The notes below the pieces were generated by a model. The model was not told the DNA's origin, searched no databases, and was given only the letters and a program-made list of their open reading frames with translations. The position numbers and the translations under genes are program-made. Below, one piece after another: positions 34,030 through 44,077 of a stretch of 64,000 nt of DNA. The stretch spans positions 3,100,001 through 3,164,000 of the forward strand of contig JAGTXZ010000003.1 of the NCBI GenBank assembly GCA_018398575.1, in the 5' to 3' direction. Each line of letters begins with the position of its first letter. The stretch's first letter is position 1. The DNA is from Ampelomyces quisqualis. Taxonomy: Eukaryota; Ascomycota; Dothideomycetes; Pleosporales; Phaeosphaeriaceae.

Positions 34030-35625
34030 AGGAACGAAATCATTTACGTCACAACACACAAGAATGTGGTCACGAAAAGCTCACGTGCAACTTGGCGCGG
34101 CATGGAAACCCCGGCCTGCAAGACGCGGTGCGATGGCACCAAAATGATGGATGTCTCTGACGTTCATGTTTGGAATGGCCTCAGAATAGGTCTGTGACCT
34201 GGGTAACGGAGCAGGGATCATCATGACAGGGGGGGTGCATTTGTTGCATGAACGTCTGAACTGATCGAGAAGAGTAGTCTCCCGGCATCATCCCGCGGAA
34301 GAGGTGTTCTAGCGGGGTCATACTAGACGGATATGGGCCATTGCATGACACTGACAAGATGGAACACTTTTTTCCATATGTTGAATGCAGCCAGGGATCA
34401 GCGATGCTGATGACAGGAGATGTTGATAGTAGCAGCGGCGGTGGTACTCTTTGAGCGAATATGGCATTGCATAGCGTACGGCGTTTGATCAAATCCAAGA
34501 CTATTACTATCACACATCAGGCATAATGGTTTGTGGCGTGGTGTGTGTCACTTGTCCATAACGATTCAAGACAAATCACATCTCTCGGCTGAATCTAGCT
34601 GCTATCGCGAGCCATTTGCGTAGGGGTCTAGAATAATCATCATCTAAGTCAATCAGCGATGCGCACCGTGGGTCAATGTACATGTCACTATTGTTTTGCA
34701 TACACAGTACAATACATCTCAACAATTCCATCATCATACTCCGTACATCCCTACTCCTCAAAGTCGAGGCCCATCTTCAGCCCGCGTGCCTGTTGCGTGT
34801 GAAACACTAGCGCATCGGTGCTTCATACCCGAGCTAAACCGCGTTGGGGTACGCTTGTTGTCGCAGCATGATATCGGCGGCAGGGCGTGTGACAGGCGTG
34901 TCTTGAGACGGATCGCTTGTTGGAGCCGGAGATGGAGTGGGCTTCAAATGTGGTTGAATGCAGTGTGCGTGCCATGTTTGTGTGTCTGTTGGATGAGTAG
35001 GTAGGGAAGGGTGCAGGATACCGGTACTCCACAGCTTTCATCTATCTGATCCGCTGCGCAAGGTCAAACCTTGACGACTGTATCTCAACCACACATGACG
35101 GCATCACGGCAGTAATCCGACGGATGCCGCTCCCATGTTATCGGCAAGCAGATACGGATACCCCGATGACACAAGTCTCGCGGCCGCCCATGTTTCCGGT
35201 CGCCCATCAAACATCCGACCGACACCCCCTCACACGGTTGGACCTGGTCGACTTCTGCTACACAGCACTAAGCAGGGGTATGCGTGTGTGAGTGAGCGAG
35301 ACACGCCATTCTTAAACATGTTGCTGGTCCCACCGGTTTCGTAGCACTCAATTCTTGAAGAAATCACTCCAACATCCACTCGCTACTTTTGCTGGTCAAA
35401 CATATACATACATTCTTGTTCATCCTCCGCTGGACTTGCCTGTCTACCTTGAAGGTTTGCCAGTTTACCTCTTTTCCAACGACCTCGCGATACAACAACG
35501 GACAGGAAACTCAAGCAGTCACTTACCTACCCATCTTGATCCTATCCAACAAACAACTACTACTACTACTACTACTACTACACCCCCCTACCTCCCCCAA
35601 CCCACAACCAAACACCCCACCCAAA
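34030..35625. other. Intergenic, 1.6 kb
   Basis: No supported gene. It contains the Cch1 3' UTR, a TACTCCGTA site (34737-34745), and a pyrimidine-rich stretch with a TAC microsatellite ahead of the small ORF at 35626. Confidence 0.5.
35557..35582. repeat. Microsatellite (CTA/TAC)x8-9
   Basis: Uninterrupted CTACTA... triplet run in the presumed 5' UTR of the small ORF, 44 bp upstream of its ATG. Confidence 0.9.
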
Positions 35626-35961
35626 ATGCACTCCACCCGCACAACCCGCTTCTCAACATCCCCCTCCCTCCGCCGTCTCCGCACCGCTTTCTCCCCCTCC
35701 TCATCCCGCTCCATCTCGCCAAACTCCACAACCTCCCCCTCAACACACTCTTCCAGCAACGCACCCAGTGTCCGCGACATGCTCTCTCTCCACCGCAGAC
35801 CGTCGGACCTGGAATTCGATTTGGAAGAGGAAGCGCACTTATTCGGCGCCGAACTAGGGGTTCTCGAGCCCCGGCCTTGCATGGGGTGGACGGCTGGTGC
35901 TGGCGCTAGAGATGGCGGCCATGTTGTGGGGATATTTGAGGTGTTGGACGGTTCGTGTTGA
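35626..35961 (+). CDS. Small hypothetical protein, 111 aa
   Basis: A single open frame after a pyrimidine-rich leader, with a good start context (CCAAAATGC). The product has a basic Ser/Thr/Arg-rich half (MHSTRTTRFSTSPSLRRLR) and a more ordered second half (SVRDMLSLHRRPSDLEFDLE... FGAELGVLEPRP ... GIFEVLDGSC). The block ELGVLEPRP followed by a Gly-rich turn looks like a folded, conserved segment, and codon use changes from leader to coding. I do not recognise a named family. It could be a stress-type small protein or a chance ORF; expression data would settle this. Confidence 0.5.
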   Translation: MHSTRTTRFSTSPSLRRLRTAFSPSSSRSISPNSTTSPSTHSSSNAPSVRDMLSLHRRPSDLEFDLEEEAHLFGAELGVLEPRPCMGWTAGAGARDGGHVVGIFEVLDGSC

Positions 35962-36430
35962 GCTGCCTATGGCGAAGATTGGGTCGGCGAGCGAGCGACG
36001 GTTGGGACGGGGTTTTTTTTAAAAAAAATCATGTGGCGTTTTTGGGGTTTGGGGAATGTTGGATGATGGTGTAATGAGGCTGTGTGTTCATGGGGATTTG
36101 CTTCTCCTCTTCGTGTGTTTCGCTGTGCGAGAAATCGTTGGTTTGGTGCGAGGGAGCTCTTCGCTGGGAAAGCATCTTCACGACGAGCTTTGTTTGTTTT
36201 GGTCTCGATGGGATTGGCCTTTTCATATACCCCCGACGGATAAGGAAAGGATAAACGTGGGGTATCAGATGGACGCGAACATGAATAAAAAGAACTTCTC
36301 TCATTGCAAAACACACTGTCAGCTTATGCCACTGCGTGACTGCAGTGCAAGCTCTCCCCTCCAAACGCCGAGTTTATATGCAAAAGCCTGTGTTATACAA
36401 ACACTATAGTAGATGTACACGACTAAAAGC
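35962..36430. other. Convergent intergenic between the small ORF and CEF1
   Basis: 469 bp of 3' flanks, with a T8A8 run at 36013-36028 that could form an A/T hairpin. No gene seen. Confidence 0.45.
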
Positions 36431-38782
36431 TCAACGTACCCCATTCACCGGCTCTCTCAGACTGTCTAGCTCGTCTTTCCTCGCTCTGTAAAGCTCCTGT
36501 GCTTCTCTCTCCCTCTTGCTTACGAAGCTGACTTCATCTCTAAGACTTTCTAGCCTGCGGCCAATCGCAAGCTGCTCAGAGTATTGCATCGTGCGTGCAG
36601 AGTCTAGGTTAGTTTTCGCCTTCTCCAACGCACCAAACGCATCGCCAATCTTAGTTCGGAGGAGGGCTCCGCGCTTGATGTAGCCTGCGTGATGTGTGTT
36701 GAGTTTCTTTTCAATCTTGTTTGCTAACTCGGCAGACTCGATGATCTTGTCCTGGGCATTGTTGAAGGCTTCGACCATGAGCTGATGCTCGTCAATCTCG
36801 TCCTCTTCATAGCCGGCAATACCAGGGAGCACAGCTGAGCCATGTAAATTGGTCCAACCGGTGCTAAACTCGGAATAATAAGCTTTCTTGTCCTTCTCCG
36901 TGCTCATGGCGAGCTCAAGAGCCAGATCCATCTTCGCAGCTCGGAGAGCTTCGTCGCTCATATTTTCGACAGGCTGAAGAGTGCCTGTGACTTTTCCGTT
37001 GCCAAATTTTCGTACGTCGTTGGCCACCAGCAAAGCCATCTCGGTCTGAACTTCACGTTCTATCGGGTCGGAGAGGTTTAGGGCTCGCTTGAGCATGGCA
37101 TCGATATCTACCAACGATGGCCGGGGCAGATATCTTTGTACAACCTGGGATTGCCGGGCAAATTCTGCGCGCTCCGCAGCCTGTTGGAGCTCTCTGTTTC
37201 TTCGATCGCGCTCGGCAGCGTCTTCCTCGCTGATCTCGACCTCCATTTGATCTGCCTGCTCTTCTGGCAGTTCGAATTCCCAGCTTGTCTCTTTCGGCTT
37301 GGGCAATGCAGCAAGTCTGCTCTTGAGATCCTGCTTCTTCGTGTTCTCCCGGAGCCTGATGTCCCGCGGTGTTTGTCCGGCCAGTTGCATAGTGCCATCC
37401 TCACCGTTCAGCCGCAATGTATCTCGAGGAGTTCGCATTGGGGTCGCGCCAGGACCCTGGCGACCCGGCGTGGCACCGACACCACCGTTGCCCGGGCGAA
37501 AAGGTGTAGCCATTGGATTCGGCGTGACAATCTGGTGTCTCGAGGAGGGCGCCGAAAGCGATGTGGGAACTTCGTCACCAACAAGATCTGGGTTGTCTCC
37601 ACCGAGAAGAGCAGATTGAGTCTCTGTTCGCAGTCGGGCATTTCGCACTTCGTTCGCAATCATGTCCTCCTCCTTGGGCGCCATAGGGGTACGAATCGGA
37701 GTGTTGCCGACCATGTTCGTGTAGTTCCCTATCAGACCCTGCGTAGCAATATTGTCGCTACCGACTCCAGTGATCGCGCGCTCTCCAGTCATGCCCATCT
37801 TGACAATGTCCTCGAGCTCCGCCTCTCCGACTTGTGGTGTTGGCAGCACAAGAGCGCGGCGCTTGCTGCTTTGCTCTGCTTCTCGGATCCTTTGCATCTG
37901 AGCAGCCTTCGCATAGGACGCAGCAAGCCCTCCCGACTTCTCGTCCTTCTTCTTGCGCTTGCTCTCTCCGCCGTCCTCTTGTTGGTCCATTTTGCGCTTG
38001 TTCGCAAGTTGTTGTTTCCGCGGGTCGTACGCCTCTCGCTGCTTCTCGTTGTTGTCAAGCTCCTGGGTGGTGTCGAAGAAGCCAGAAGGAACTTCCTTCT
38101 CGAGGGGTACGTCGGCGTTGTAGTCGATGTGGTTGCCTTTTTTCGGGGTGATCTTGATGTTGATACCGGCGGCCTTAAGTTCGCGTCGCTTTTGGAGCAG
38201 GGCCAACCGTCGAGACTCCTCCAACTGCCTCTCGCGGGCCTTCCTCTTCGCCTTCTTTCCGCTGACGTTGGCCAGACGTGCACGCGCCTCCGACAGCATC
38301 TCCTTGTCCTCTTCGTCCATGTCCACGGCATCTGGCTTGGCTGGCCGGCTCTCTGCGTACGAGTCCACCTCTCCAGGCCGTAGCCGCCGCACGTCGTCAG
38401 CTGAAGGGGCCGCCCCTTCTCCCCCCTCTGGACCAGCCAGTCCAAGGTCGCCGCTCTCTCGTGCCTCCTGCTCGTCCAAAAGCTTCTGGTACCGCTCGAG
38501 ACATTGCGTCGCCGTTCGTCCTACAATGGGTGCTATTGTGCGCCACTGGGTGGGGAGGAGTTTGGCCATGGTCAAAAGCTTCTCGTCGTCCTCGCGCGAC
38601 CACTCCGTCTTCTTGATCGAGGGGTCCAGCCATTCGTTCCATCGCGCTTTGCATTGCTTTGCAGTCTTCTTAGCCAGCAGAGAGGCGCAGCGAGCCCACT
38701 GGTTGAGTCCGTACTTGGAGATGGCGGCCTTGAGCACCTCGTCCTCGACATTGGACCACTGGCCCACTTTGGTGACGACCAT
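36431..38782 (-). CDS. CEF1: Pre-mRNA-splicing factor Cef1/Cdc5
   Basis: Single exon, 783 aa, the normal length for the family. Two Myb/SANT repeats open the protein: residues ~5-55 (GQWSNVEDEVLKAAISKYG ... KQCKARWNEWLDP) and ~57-106 (KTEWSREDDEKLLTMAKLLP ... TATQCLERYQKLLD). Then come the conserved basic block KKAKRKARERQLEESRR, the KRRELKAAGI and PLEKEVPSGFFDT motifs, Thr-Pro repeats (TPIRTPMAPK, GATPMRTP) typical of Cdc5 phosphosites, and a helical C-terminus that binds Prp19. It is a core subunit of the NineTeen Complex in the nucleus, required for spliceosome activation. The frame ends VNGVR*; a GTACGT that overlaps this end could be a splice donor, so the last few residues are uncertain. 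Confidence 0.95.
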   Translation of the reverse strand: MVVTKVGQWSNVEDEVLKAAISKYGLNQWARCASLLAKKTAKQCKARWNEWLDPSIKKTEWSREDDEKLLTMAKLLPTQWRTIAPIVGRTATQCLERYQKLLDEQEARESGDLGLAGPEGGEGAAPSADDVRRLRPGEVDSYAESRPAKPDAVDMDEEDKEMLSEARARLANVSGKKAKRKARERQLEESRRLALLQKRRELKAAGINIKITPKKGNHIDYNADVPLEKEVPSGFFDTTQELDNNEKQREAYDPRKQQLANKRKMDQQEDGGESKRKKKDEKSGGLAASYAKAAQMQRIREAEQSSKRRALVLPTPQVGEAELEDIVKMGMTGERAITGVGSDNIATQGLIGNYTNMVGNTPIRTPMAPKEEDMIANEVRNARLRTETQSALLGGDNPDLVGDEVPTSLSAPSSRHQIVTPNPMATPFRPGNGGVGATPGRQGPGATPMRTPRDTLRLNGEDGTMQLAGQTPRDIRLRENTKKQDLKSRLAALPKPKETSWEFELPEEQADQMEVEISEEDAAERDRRNRELQQAAERAEFARQSQVVQRYLPRPSLVDIDAMLKRALNLSDPIEREVQTEMALLVANDVRKFGNGKVTGTLQPVENMSDEALRAAKMDLALELAMSTEKDKKAYYSEFSTGWTNLHGSAVLPGIAGYEEDEIDEHQLMVEAFNNAQDKIIESAELANKIEKKLNTHHAGYIKRGALLRTKIGDAFGALEKAKTNLDSARTMQYSEQLAIGRRLESLRDEVSFVSKREREAQELYRARKDELDSLREPVNGVR

Positions 38783-39109
38783 GGCGGCGGCTTCCGGTCA
38801 CTGTCGGATACGATGTGGGAAAAGTATGTATATGCGACGTGAATGAGCGGATGCCGCAAGACTGAATGTGGTGGGCGGTTGAGGTTTGGGAATGGCGCGT
38901 TGATCTTCTGTCGCGAACCAAAGTTCAGTTCTGAGATTCCACATTGCGCCGCGCTAGCGCCTTGGCAGTACTAGTCTCTTACTACACCCGCGGCAAGTTC
39001 CATGCATTCGCACCACGCGAGCAATCACTGTGACGTAGATGTTGAATGAATGCTAATTTCTGTACCTATAAAACTTCTTCGGTAGTACACCTATGTCAAA
39101 ACACTCACC
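38783..39109. promoter_or_regulatory. Short shared promoter of CEF1 and a mitochondrial-type small protein
   Basis: Only 327 bp separate two divergent start codons, so both genes must share this region. No gene lies inside it. Confidence 0.6.
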
Positions 39110-39513
39110 ATGTGGCGACAGATACCTCGGCTGAAGCACACAGCCACTCGTCTAACAACAGCATCAGTGCAGCCACAATGTTTTTCACAAGCGCGGCGTC
39201 TATCGACGTCGAGAACAAAATATGCCGCAAACAATGAAAGCTCAGAAGATTTGAAGTCAATAGAAGACTCGCAAGTGAGTGCAGCTTTGGCTCAGCAGCT
39301 AGTTCAAAAGCTCACGTCTGGTAGAAATCCGAGGCCGAGCCTGGGGAGGAACCACCACCAAAAAGGAAAACTCAAGCAGAACTTGATCTTGAGTTGCAAC
39401 AAAAGCTTCAAGGACTTGCCGGGGACGGCGGTGATGCTGGTATCGAGTATGAAGACGGCAAGCCAGTGTCAATGAAGCGAAGCGTCAAGAATAATATGTT
39501 TCGATACATATAA
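39110..39513 (+). CDS. Small mitochondrial-type conserved protein, 117 aa
   Basis: Two exons: 39110-39274 and 39325-39513, with a 50-bp intron (GTGAGT...GGTAG). Unspliced translation runs into the wrong frame, so the true C-terminus appears only after splicing. The N-terminus is Arg/Thr/Gln-rich with no acid for about 40 residues (MWRQIPRLKHTATRLTT ... ARRLSTSRTKYAAN), a classic matrix-targeting presequence. The mature part is charged (EEPPPKRKTQAELDLELQQK) and ends GIEYEDGKPVSMKRSVKNNM followed by FRYI, a block I have seen conserved in fungal proteins of unknown function. It stands divergent to CEF1 and tail-to-tail with the epoxide hydrolase, 150 bp away. Function unknown. Confidence 0.8.
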
Positions 39514-39663
39514 TCTCTAAGGATTGATATAAGATGGAGGCTTTTCCTTCATATCTCTTCCTGTTGCACAAAGAAGTTAGGCAAAAGCAAGTGTTAGATG
39601 CAAGTAATCTGGTGCTGACCTCTGCTTCATGGCCAGTCAGGCTTCCACGACATTAATAAAAAC

Positions 39664-40980
39664 TCAGTATCCCGACTTCCCCGGCACAATCTTGTAGCAC
39701 TCGCCCTCCTTGCCAAACATCTTTTGCAAGTCTCCAGCAATAACATCCGGTCTTTCCCACGCCGCAAAATGCCCTCCTTTGTCGTTCTCACTCTCATAGA
39801 CAACCGGCCCTATCACACAAAACACACATTAGCTTCCCGTCTGCATATATTTACCATCACCGACGACACAAGGCACAAGAGATGTGTACATACCCAACGT
39901 CCTCCCCCAAATCTTTGGCACGACCGTAATTTCGCGCGGGAAGAACGCGAGACCCAATTTAACTTTTCCGACCCACTCGCTCGCCCTTTCACGGTTAGGA
40001 ACCTTCTCCGTGGGATTGTGGCCTGCCTCGTAATAAATTCTTATATGCGCATTCGGCCCTGCGGTGCTGAACCAATAAATACTTATCCACGTACATATCT
40101 CGTCGTCTGTCCATGGATACCCGTCAGTCCAGTCGACGAGTTTCTCATAGATCCACGCGAGTAGCGCAACGGGCGAGTCTGCGAAGGCGTAGGAGAGTGT
40201 CTGGGGCTTGGTGCCTTGAAGGAGGCGGTATGCTTGGCCTTGAGTGGTGAACCATTTGCTGCGTTGCAGGCCTTTTTGCTCCGCGGGCGTGTACGGCGTG
40301 AGGGCGTGTTGGAAGGTGAGGGCAGGCTGCGACAAAAGAGATGGGGGACCGAGGGCGCGGATCATGTTGATGTGGGATGCGAGGACGGACTCGGGGTACA
40401 AGATACCCATCACACGGGTGATGTAGAAGCCCCAGTCGCCGCCTTGGGTCACGTATTTTGCGTAACCGAGGTCGAGCATTAGGCGGTGACAGGTTTCTGC
40501 GTATTGAGAGAGGGCGAAGCCGGGTTTGAGAATTTTCTGGCTGAAGCCGAAGTTGGGCAGAGAAGGGGCGATGATGTGGAATGCGGGTCCGTCGTTGGAT
40601 TCCCCAGAGGAGAGAAGGGGGAGGAGTTTGGTTACTTCAATGAAGGAACCGGGCCAGCCGTGGCAGAAGAGTAAAGGTATGGCGTCTGGGCTGGAGTTCT
40701 TCTGGTGGATGAAGTGGATGTCGATGGCGCCGAAGCCTTCGACGTTGACTGGTTTTCGGAAGTTAGGTAGCTCGTTGAGTTTGGATTCAGCTTTGCGCCA
40801 ATCGAATTTCGTCTCCCAATGTTTTGCCAGACGCTTTACATCGGATAGTGGTGAGCCGTAGGGCCACTGCTCTGTGGTGTCGAGCTCATCAGGGTAATCG
40901 GCGTCATGTAGCTTTCTTTTGAGCTTTTCCAGTGCAGAATCAGGCACCGAGATGGTATACGGTTTGGGTTGTGCCTCCAT
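39664..40980 (-). CDS. Epoxide hydrolase (EHN + alpha/beta hydrolase)
   Basis: Two exons: 39894-40980 and 39664-39809; 410 aa. The N-terminal EHN domain spans residues ~7-115 (YTISVPDSALEKLKRKL ... FDWRKAESKLNELPNF). The alpha/beta-hydrolase core has the oxyanion motif HGWP at 107-110 and the nucleophile Asp182 in QGGDWG. The small second exon carries the catalytic His (ESENDKGGHFAAWERPD), which an unspliced frame would miss. The acid partner is probably the Asp or Glu before YYEAG. The microsomal-type fold hydrolyses epoxides to diols. In fungi these enzymes serve detoxification or secondary metabolism, but no biosynthetic genes adjoin, so detoxification is more likely here. No N-terminal membrane anchor is seen, so it is probably soluble. 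Confidence 0.93.
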
Positions 40981-42253
40981 GGTGTTTGCCAGAGGGAGGT
41001 ATGTTATGAGTGTTATTTAGTGTAGCTGAAGCTACTAGGTAGCCCTAGAGCCATACAGCCTTTATGCTGCTCCGACACCCCTCATTTGCATTTCAAAGCG
41101 ATGACACCCTACTTTTACTAGTTACGCACATAATACTTTTGACATCATACCGACCTTTGCATCATTTTTCCTGCGAATAATTTGAGGTGTCACCATGCAT
41201 GAATACAGGTTGATGCTTACACATCAGGCTATACCTACCTGCAGCGGTGGCAGACAACGATGTTGAGTAGATGGTGCTGCAGGCAGTCCATGGCAACCTT
41301 CTGCTTCTGGATGCAAGCAACAACGATATGGCACATACGCTCATAGGGCTGAGGACCACATATGGAGCAAATTGCCGTCGATCTACCAGGGAAAATTATA
41401 GGTGTAGTCAGAGATGGATACAGGCTGAGGTGCAGCAGCACGCTTGGACGCTGATCAACTGTTCACTGATGTAGTAACATCGCGAGAGTATGTAATACGG
41501 TAGTCAAGACACTTTTCTGAAGGCAAGCGACACCTCAGTGAAACTATTGTCTTTCATCTTCGCAGCCTAAGACAGGGAGCGTAGTAACACATCTCAGACT
41601 TCCTGTTCAACCACACTGCAGGGCTGCATGGTTCCGTACAACCCTAGTTACTAGGTCTACAGGATAGCAAAGCGGCAGTCGTGGAAAGCACACAGCTTTG
41701 ATGTGTCTGATGGAGTTTTTCATTGCAAGAGATGGATGTTGGTTGGTGTTTTCGCAGGGAAGGTGGGCCAAAAATAGCTCTGCACGGGCCATGACCACGG
41801 AAAACATTGCCGCGGCTTGCAGTTCTCAATCCTTCAATCCTTCAACGCCCACACTAAGCAACAATTCGAAAAGCAAAAGCGCTGTGATGGGCAAAACTCA
41901 ATCCACCACATACGAATTGCACGTTTTCGATTCTCCACGCATGCTACATCAATTCCACAAACGCCAAATCTGACAACTGCTCGACTCTCACCCTGTGGCG
42001 CTTCCATAACGGGCTAGACCACGTCATCCATGGCTCCAGAACCATGGTCTCGTCCTTGGCTCCTGCCTGCAATACGAGACAAGTGCCTTCTTACCCGAAG
42101 TCTAGATATAGATAGGATGCCAGTTGTGACCGGCGACGCTGAGGGGTTCAGCCTTCTGTGGGCAAAGTCACTCCTTCACAGCTTCGTCTTCTTCTTCTTC
42201 TTCTTTCTTCCTGGCCTTGTCCGTTGTCGTGGTTGCTTGCGTTGTGTGGAACC
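40981..42253. other. Intergenic, 1.3 kb, divergent flanks
   Basis: Holds the promoters of the epoxide hydrolase (-) and the ATPase-fold protein (+). A (CTT)n-like run (42184-42211) sits in the presumed 5' UTR of the latter. Several frames of 60-90 codons have no domain and are not called. Confidence 0.5.
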
Positions 42254-43466
42254 ATGAAACTCATTTATTTGTTTACTGCGCCGTTGATTGGCGCGAGGGT
42301 TGTCACGTTGCAACAACAGGCTGCTCTCCGTGGAGAGGAGATCGAAAGGAATGGGGTGAACCCGATTGTACATGACGAGACTGCACCGGTAGTCGGCATC
42401 CACTTCACAACTTCGTATGCGGTTGCCGCGGCTCGGTACCAGAATGGGACTATGCGAGACCTGGGCAAGGTCCTGGGCGATGCAGAGTACATCGACCTCA
42501 TGTCGCGATGGACAGAATGGGATCGCGATTCTCGCAAAAACAGACAAGAATGGTGAGTAAGACAGCTGGACCATGAAGATATGGCTGACAAGTGCACAAA
42601 GCCATCATTATCAGTCTTACCAGTATATCACAACGGCCGAGGCAATGGTGCGACGCTTCCACTGCAATGTACTCTTGCTACAGCGCAGCGCCCGCAAAGT
42701 GCTCGGTCTCCCAGCCAGTAACGAGGCAGCTACACTCTCCGCGTTCATGAAGAAATTACGCAGTGTGATTGAGGTAGAACTCGACGCACCGGTCACAAGC
42801 ATCGCACCGGCATTCCCTCGCCTGCCACCATACGTAGAGGAAGACGTCCAAGAAGCCATGTCATTTTCGGGCCTTGTCTCCACGCGGAGTCCCAGATCCA
42901 GCGACGAGACGGTGTACGGAGAAGCAAACGCTGCGTACGCAGGCCTTGGTCATGGACTCTGCTCACCCGCGAAGAGCGACATGGGTTGTAAAGACGGTGC
43001 ACCTGCGCAGGAGCAAACAGTGGTCTACTTCAACTTCGACAACTCTTCCTTCAGTGTTGGAGTCATGTCCCTTAAACACGCATTTGAGAACCACAGGGTA
43101 TATTACGACGGCTCGGACTCGAAGCTGGGATGGTGGAACCTGCCAGTCTTTGCAGTTCCGCGGGCAAAATTCTGGGCGCAGATTCATGAGATGATCCTCA
43201 ATGTTTTACAACCCATGTCACGGCTGCCAAATCGCATAGTTCTGTTGGGCGAGCATGGTGCCGATGAGGATTTCAAGGAGATTGTGAAGGCGGCTATGTG
43301 GGAGCAGTTTGAGTTTGATGTGGAGATGATGCTGAGTGCTGTCAAGAAAGAGGACGCAGGAAAGCTAGCGGCAAGAGGCGCTGCGGAAATGGGGTGGTTG
43401 GATGAGCGAAGGCGAAAAGAGTCCGAGGCCGCTCTTTGGGGTTCTTCAATCATGGAGGAGCTATGA
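42254..43466 (+). CDS. Diverged actin/Hsp70-like ATPase-fold protein with N-terminal hydrophobic leader
   Basis: Two exons: 42254-42552 and 42602-43466; 387 aa. Residues 1-18 (MKLIYLFTAPLIGARVVT) look like a signal peptide or anchor. The segment VGIHFTTSYAVAAARYQNGT has the layout of the Hsp70/actin phosphate-1 loop (GIDLGTT.S.VA...NG), but the usual Asp-Leu-Gly is replaced by His-Phe-Thr. Downstream, TVVYFNFDNSSFSVGVMSL lines up with the phosphate-2 loop (DLGGGT.D.S), again lacking the catalytic Asp and the glycines. RLPNRIVLLGEHGADEDFKE resembles the adenosine-binding segment (I.LVGG.....). It is therefore probably a degenerate, secretory-pathway relative of Hsp70-like fungal proteins, perhaps no longer an ATPase. 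Family placement rests on motif spacing and is moderate. Confidence 0.7.
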
Positions 43467-44077
43467 TGGGGTTTGTTCGGTAGTTGTGTACACCACATTG
43501 TTTTCAAGCTGCATAGTAGTATTCGTAATGATAATTCTTACTTGCTGATCGCACACGATTCGCATCTGTGTCGACGACGATTTTCGGTCTCGTCAAGGAT
43601 TAACGACATGGAGCTTTCACTATGCATCTCGTGGAAGTAAGAGCTAGGTTGGCTCGAGGGGTTGCATGCACCAGGAAGCGGTTGGTCGCACCCGTCCATG
43701 TCATGTCACATGTGATTACTCGACCCAAACAAACACTAAGACCTGTGCATGTCCAAGTTACAGCCTTTGGTCAGTTCACTGTTCGTTAAATATGCATGGA
43801 CGATGTTGTGATGTCAGAGGTATCCTCAACGAGCGCAAACTATGCTTTAAAAATTTTGCTCTACTTCCACGAATACACGGGACGGTACATACCATGTCGA
43901 GATTCTTCCCAACACACACAAGAGGAGAAGAAAGAGAAAAAAAATGCAACAAGAGGAATTTCCTCCTGGAACAAAAGTAGACAGGAAGAAAAATAAAAAA
44001 AATGTGGCAGTACACTCAAACGCCATGAGATAGAAGCGAGCAAGGTCCGCCTCCTAAACGCTAGATTCCATCCTGAC
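43467..44077. other. Convergent intergenic
   Basis: 611 bp of 3' flanks between converging genes, with A-rich runs around 43930-44000. No gene seen. Confidence 0.5.

Noticed and set aside
39110..39475. 121-codon unspliced frame at the small mitochondrial protein
   Set aside because: It runs through a GTGAGT...GTAG intron into a meaningless frame; splicing recovers the conserved C-terminus.
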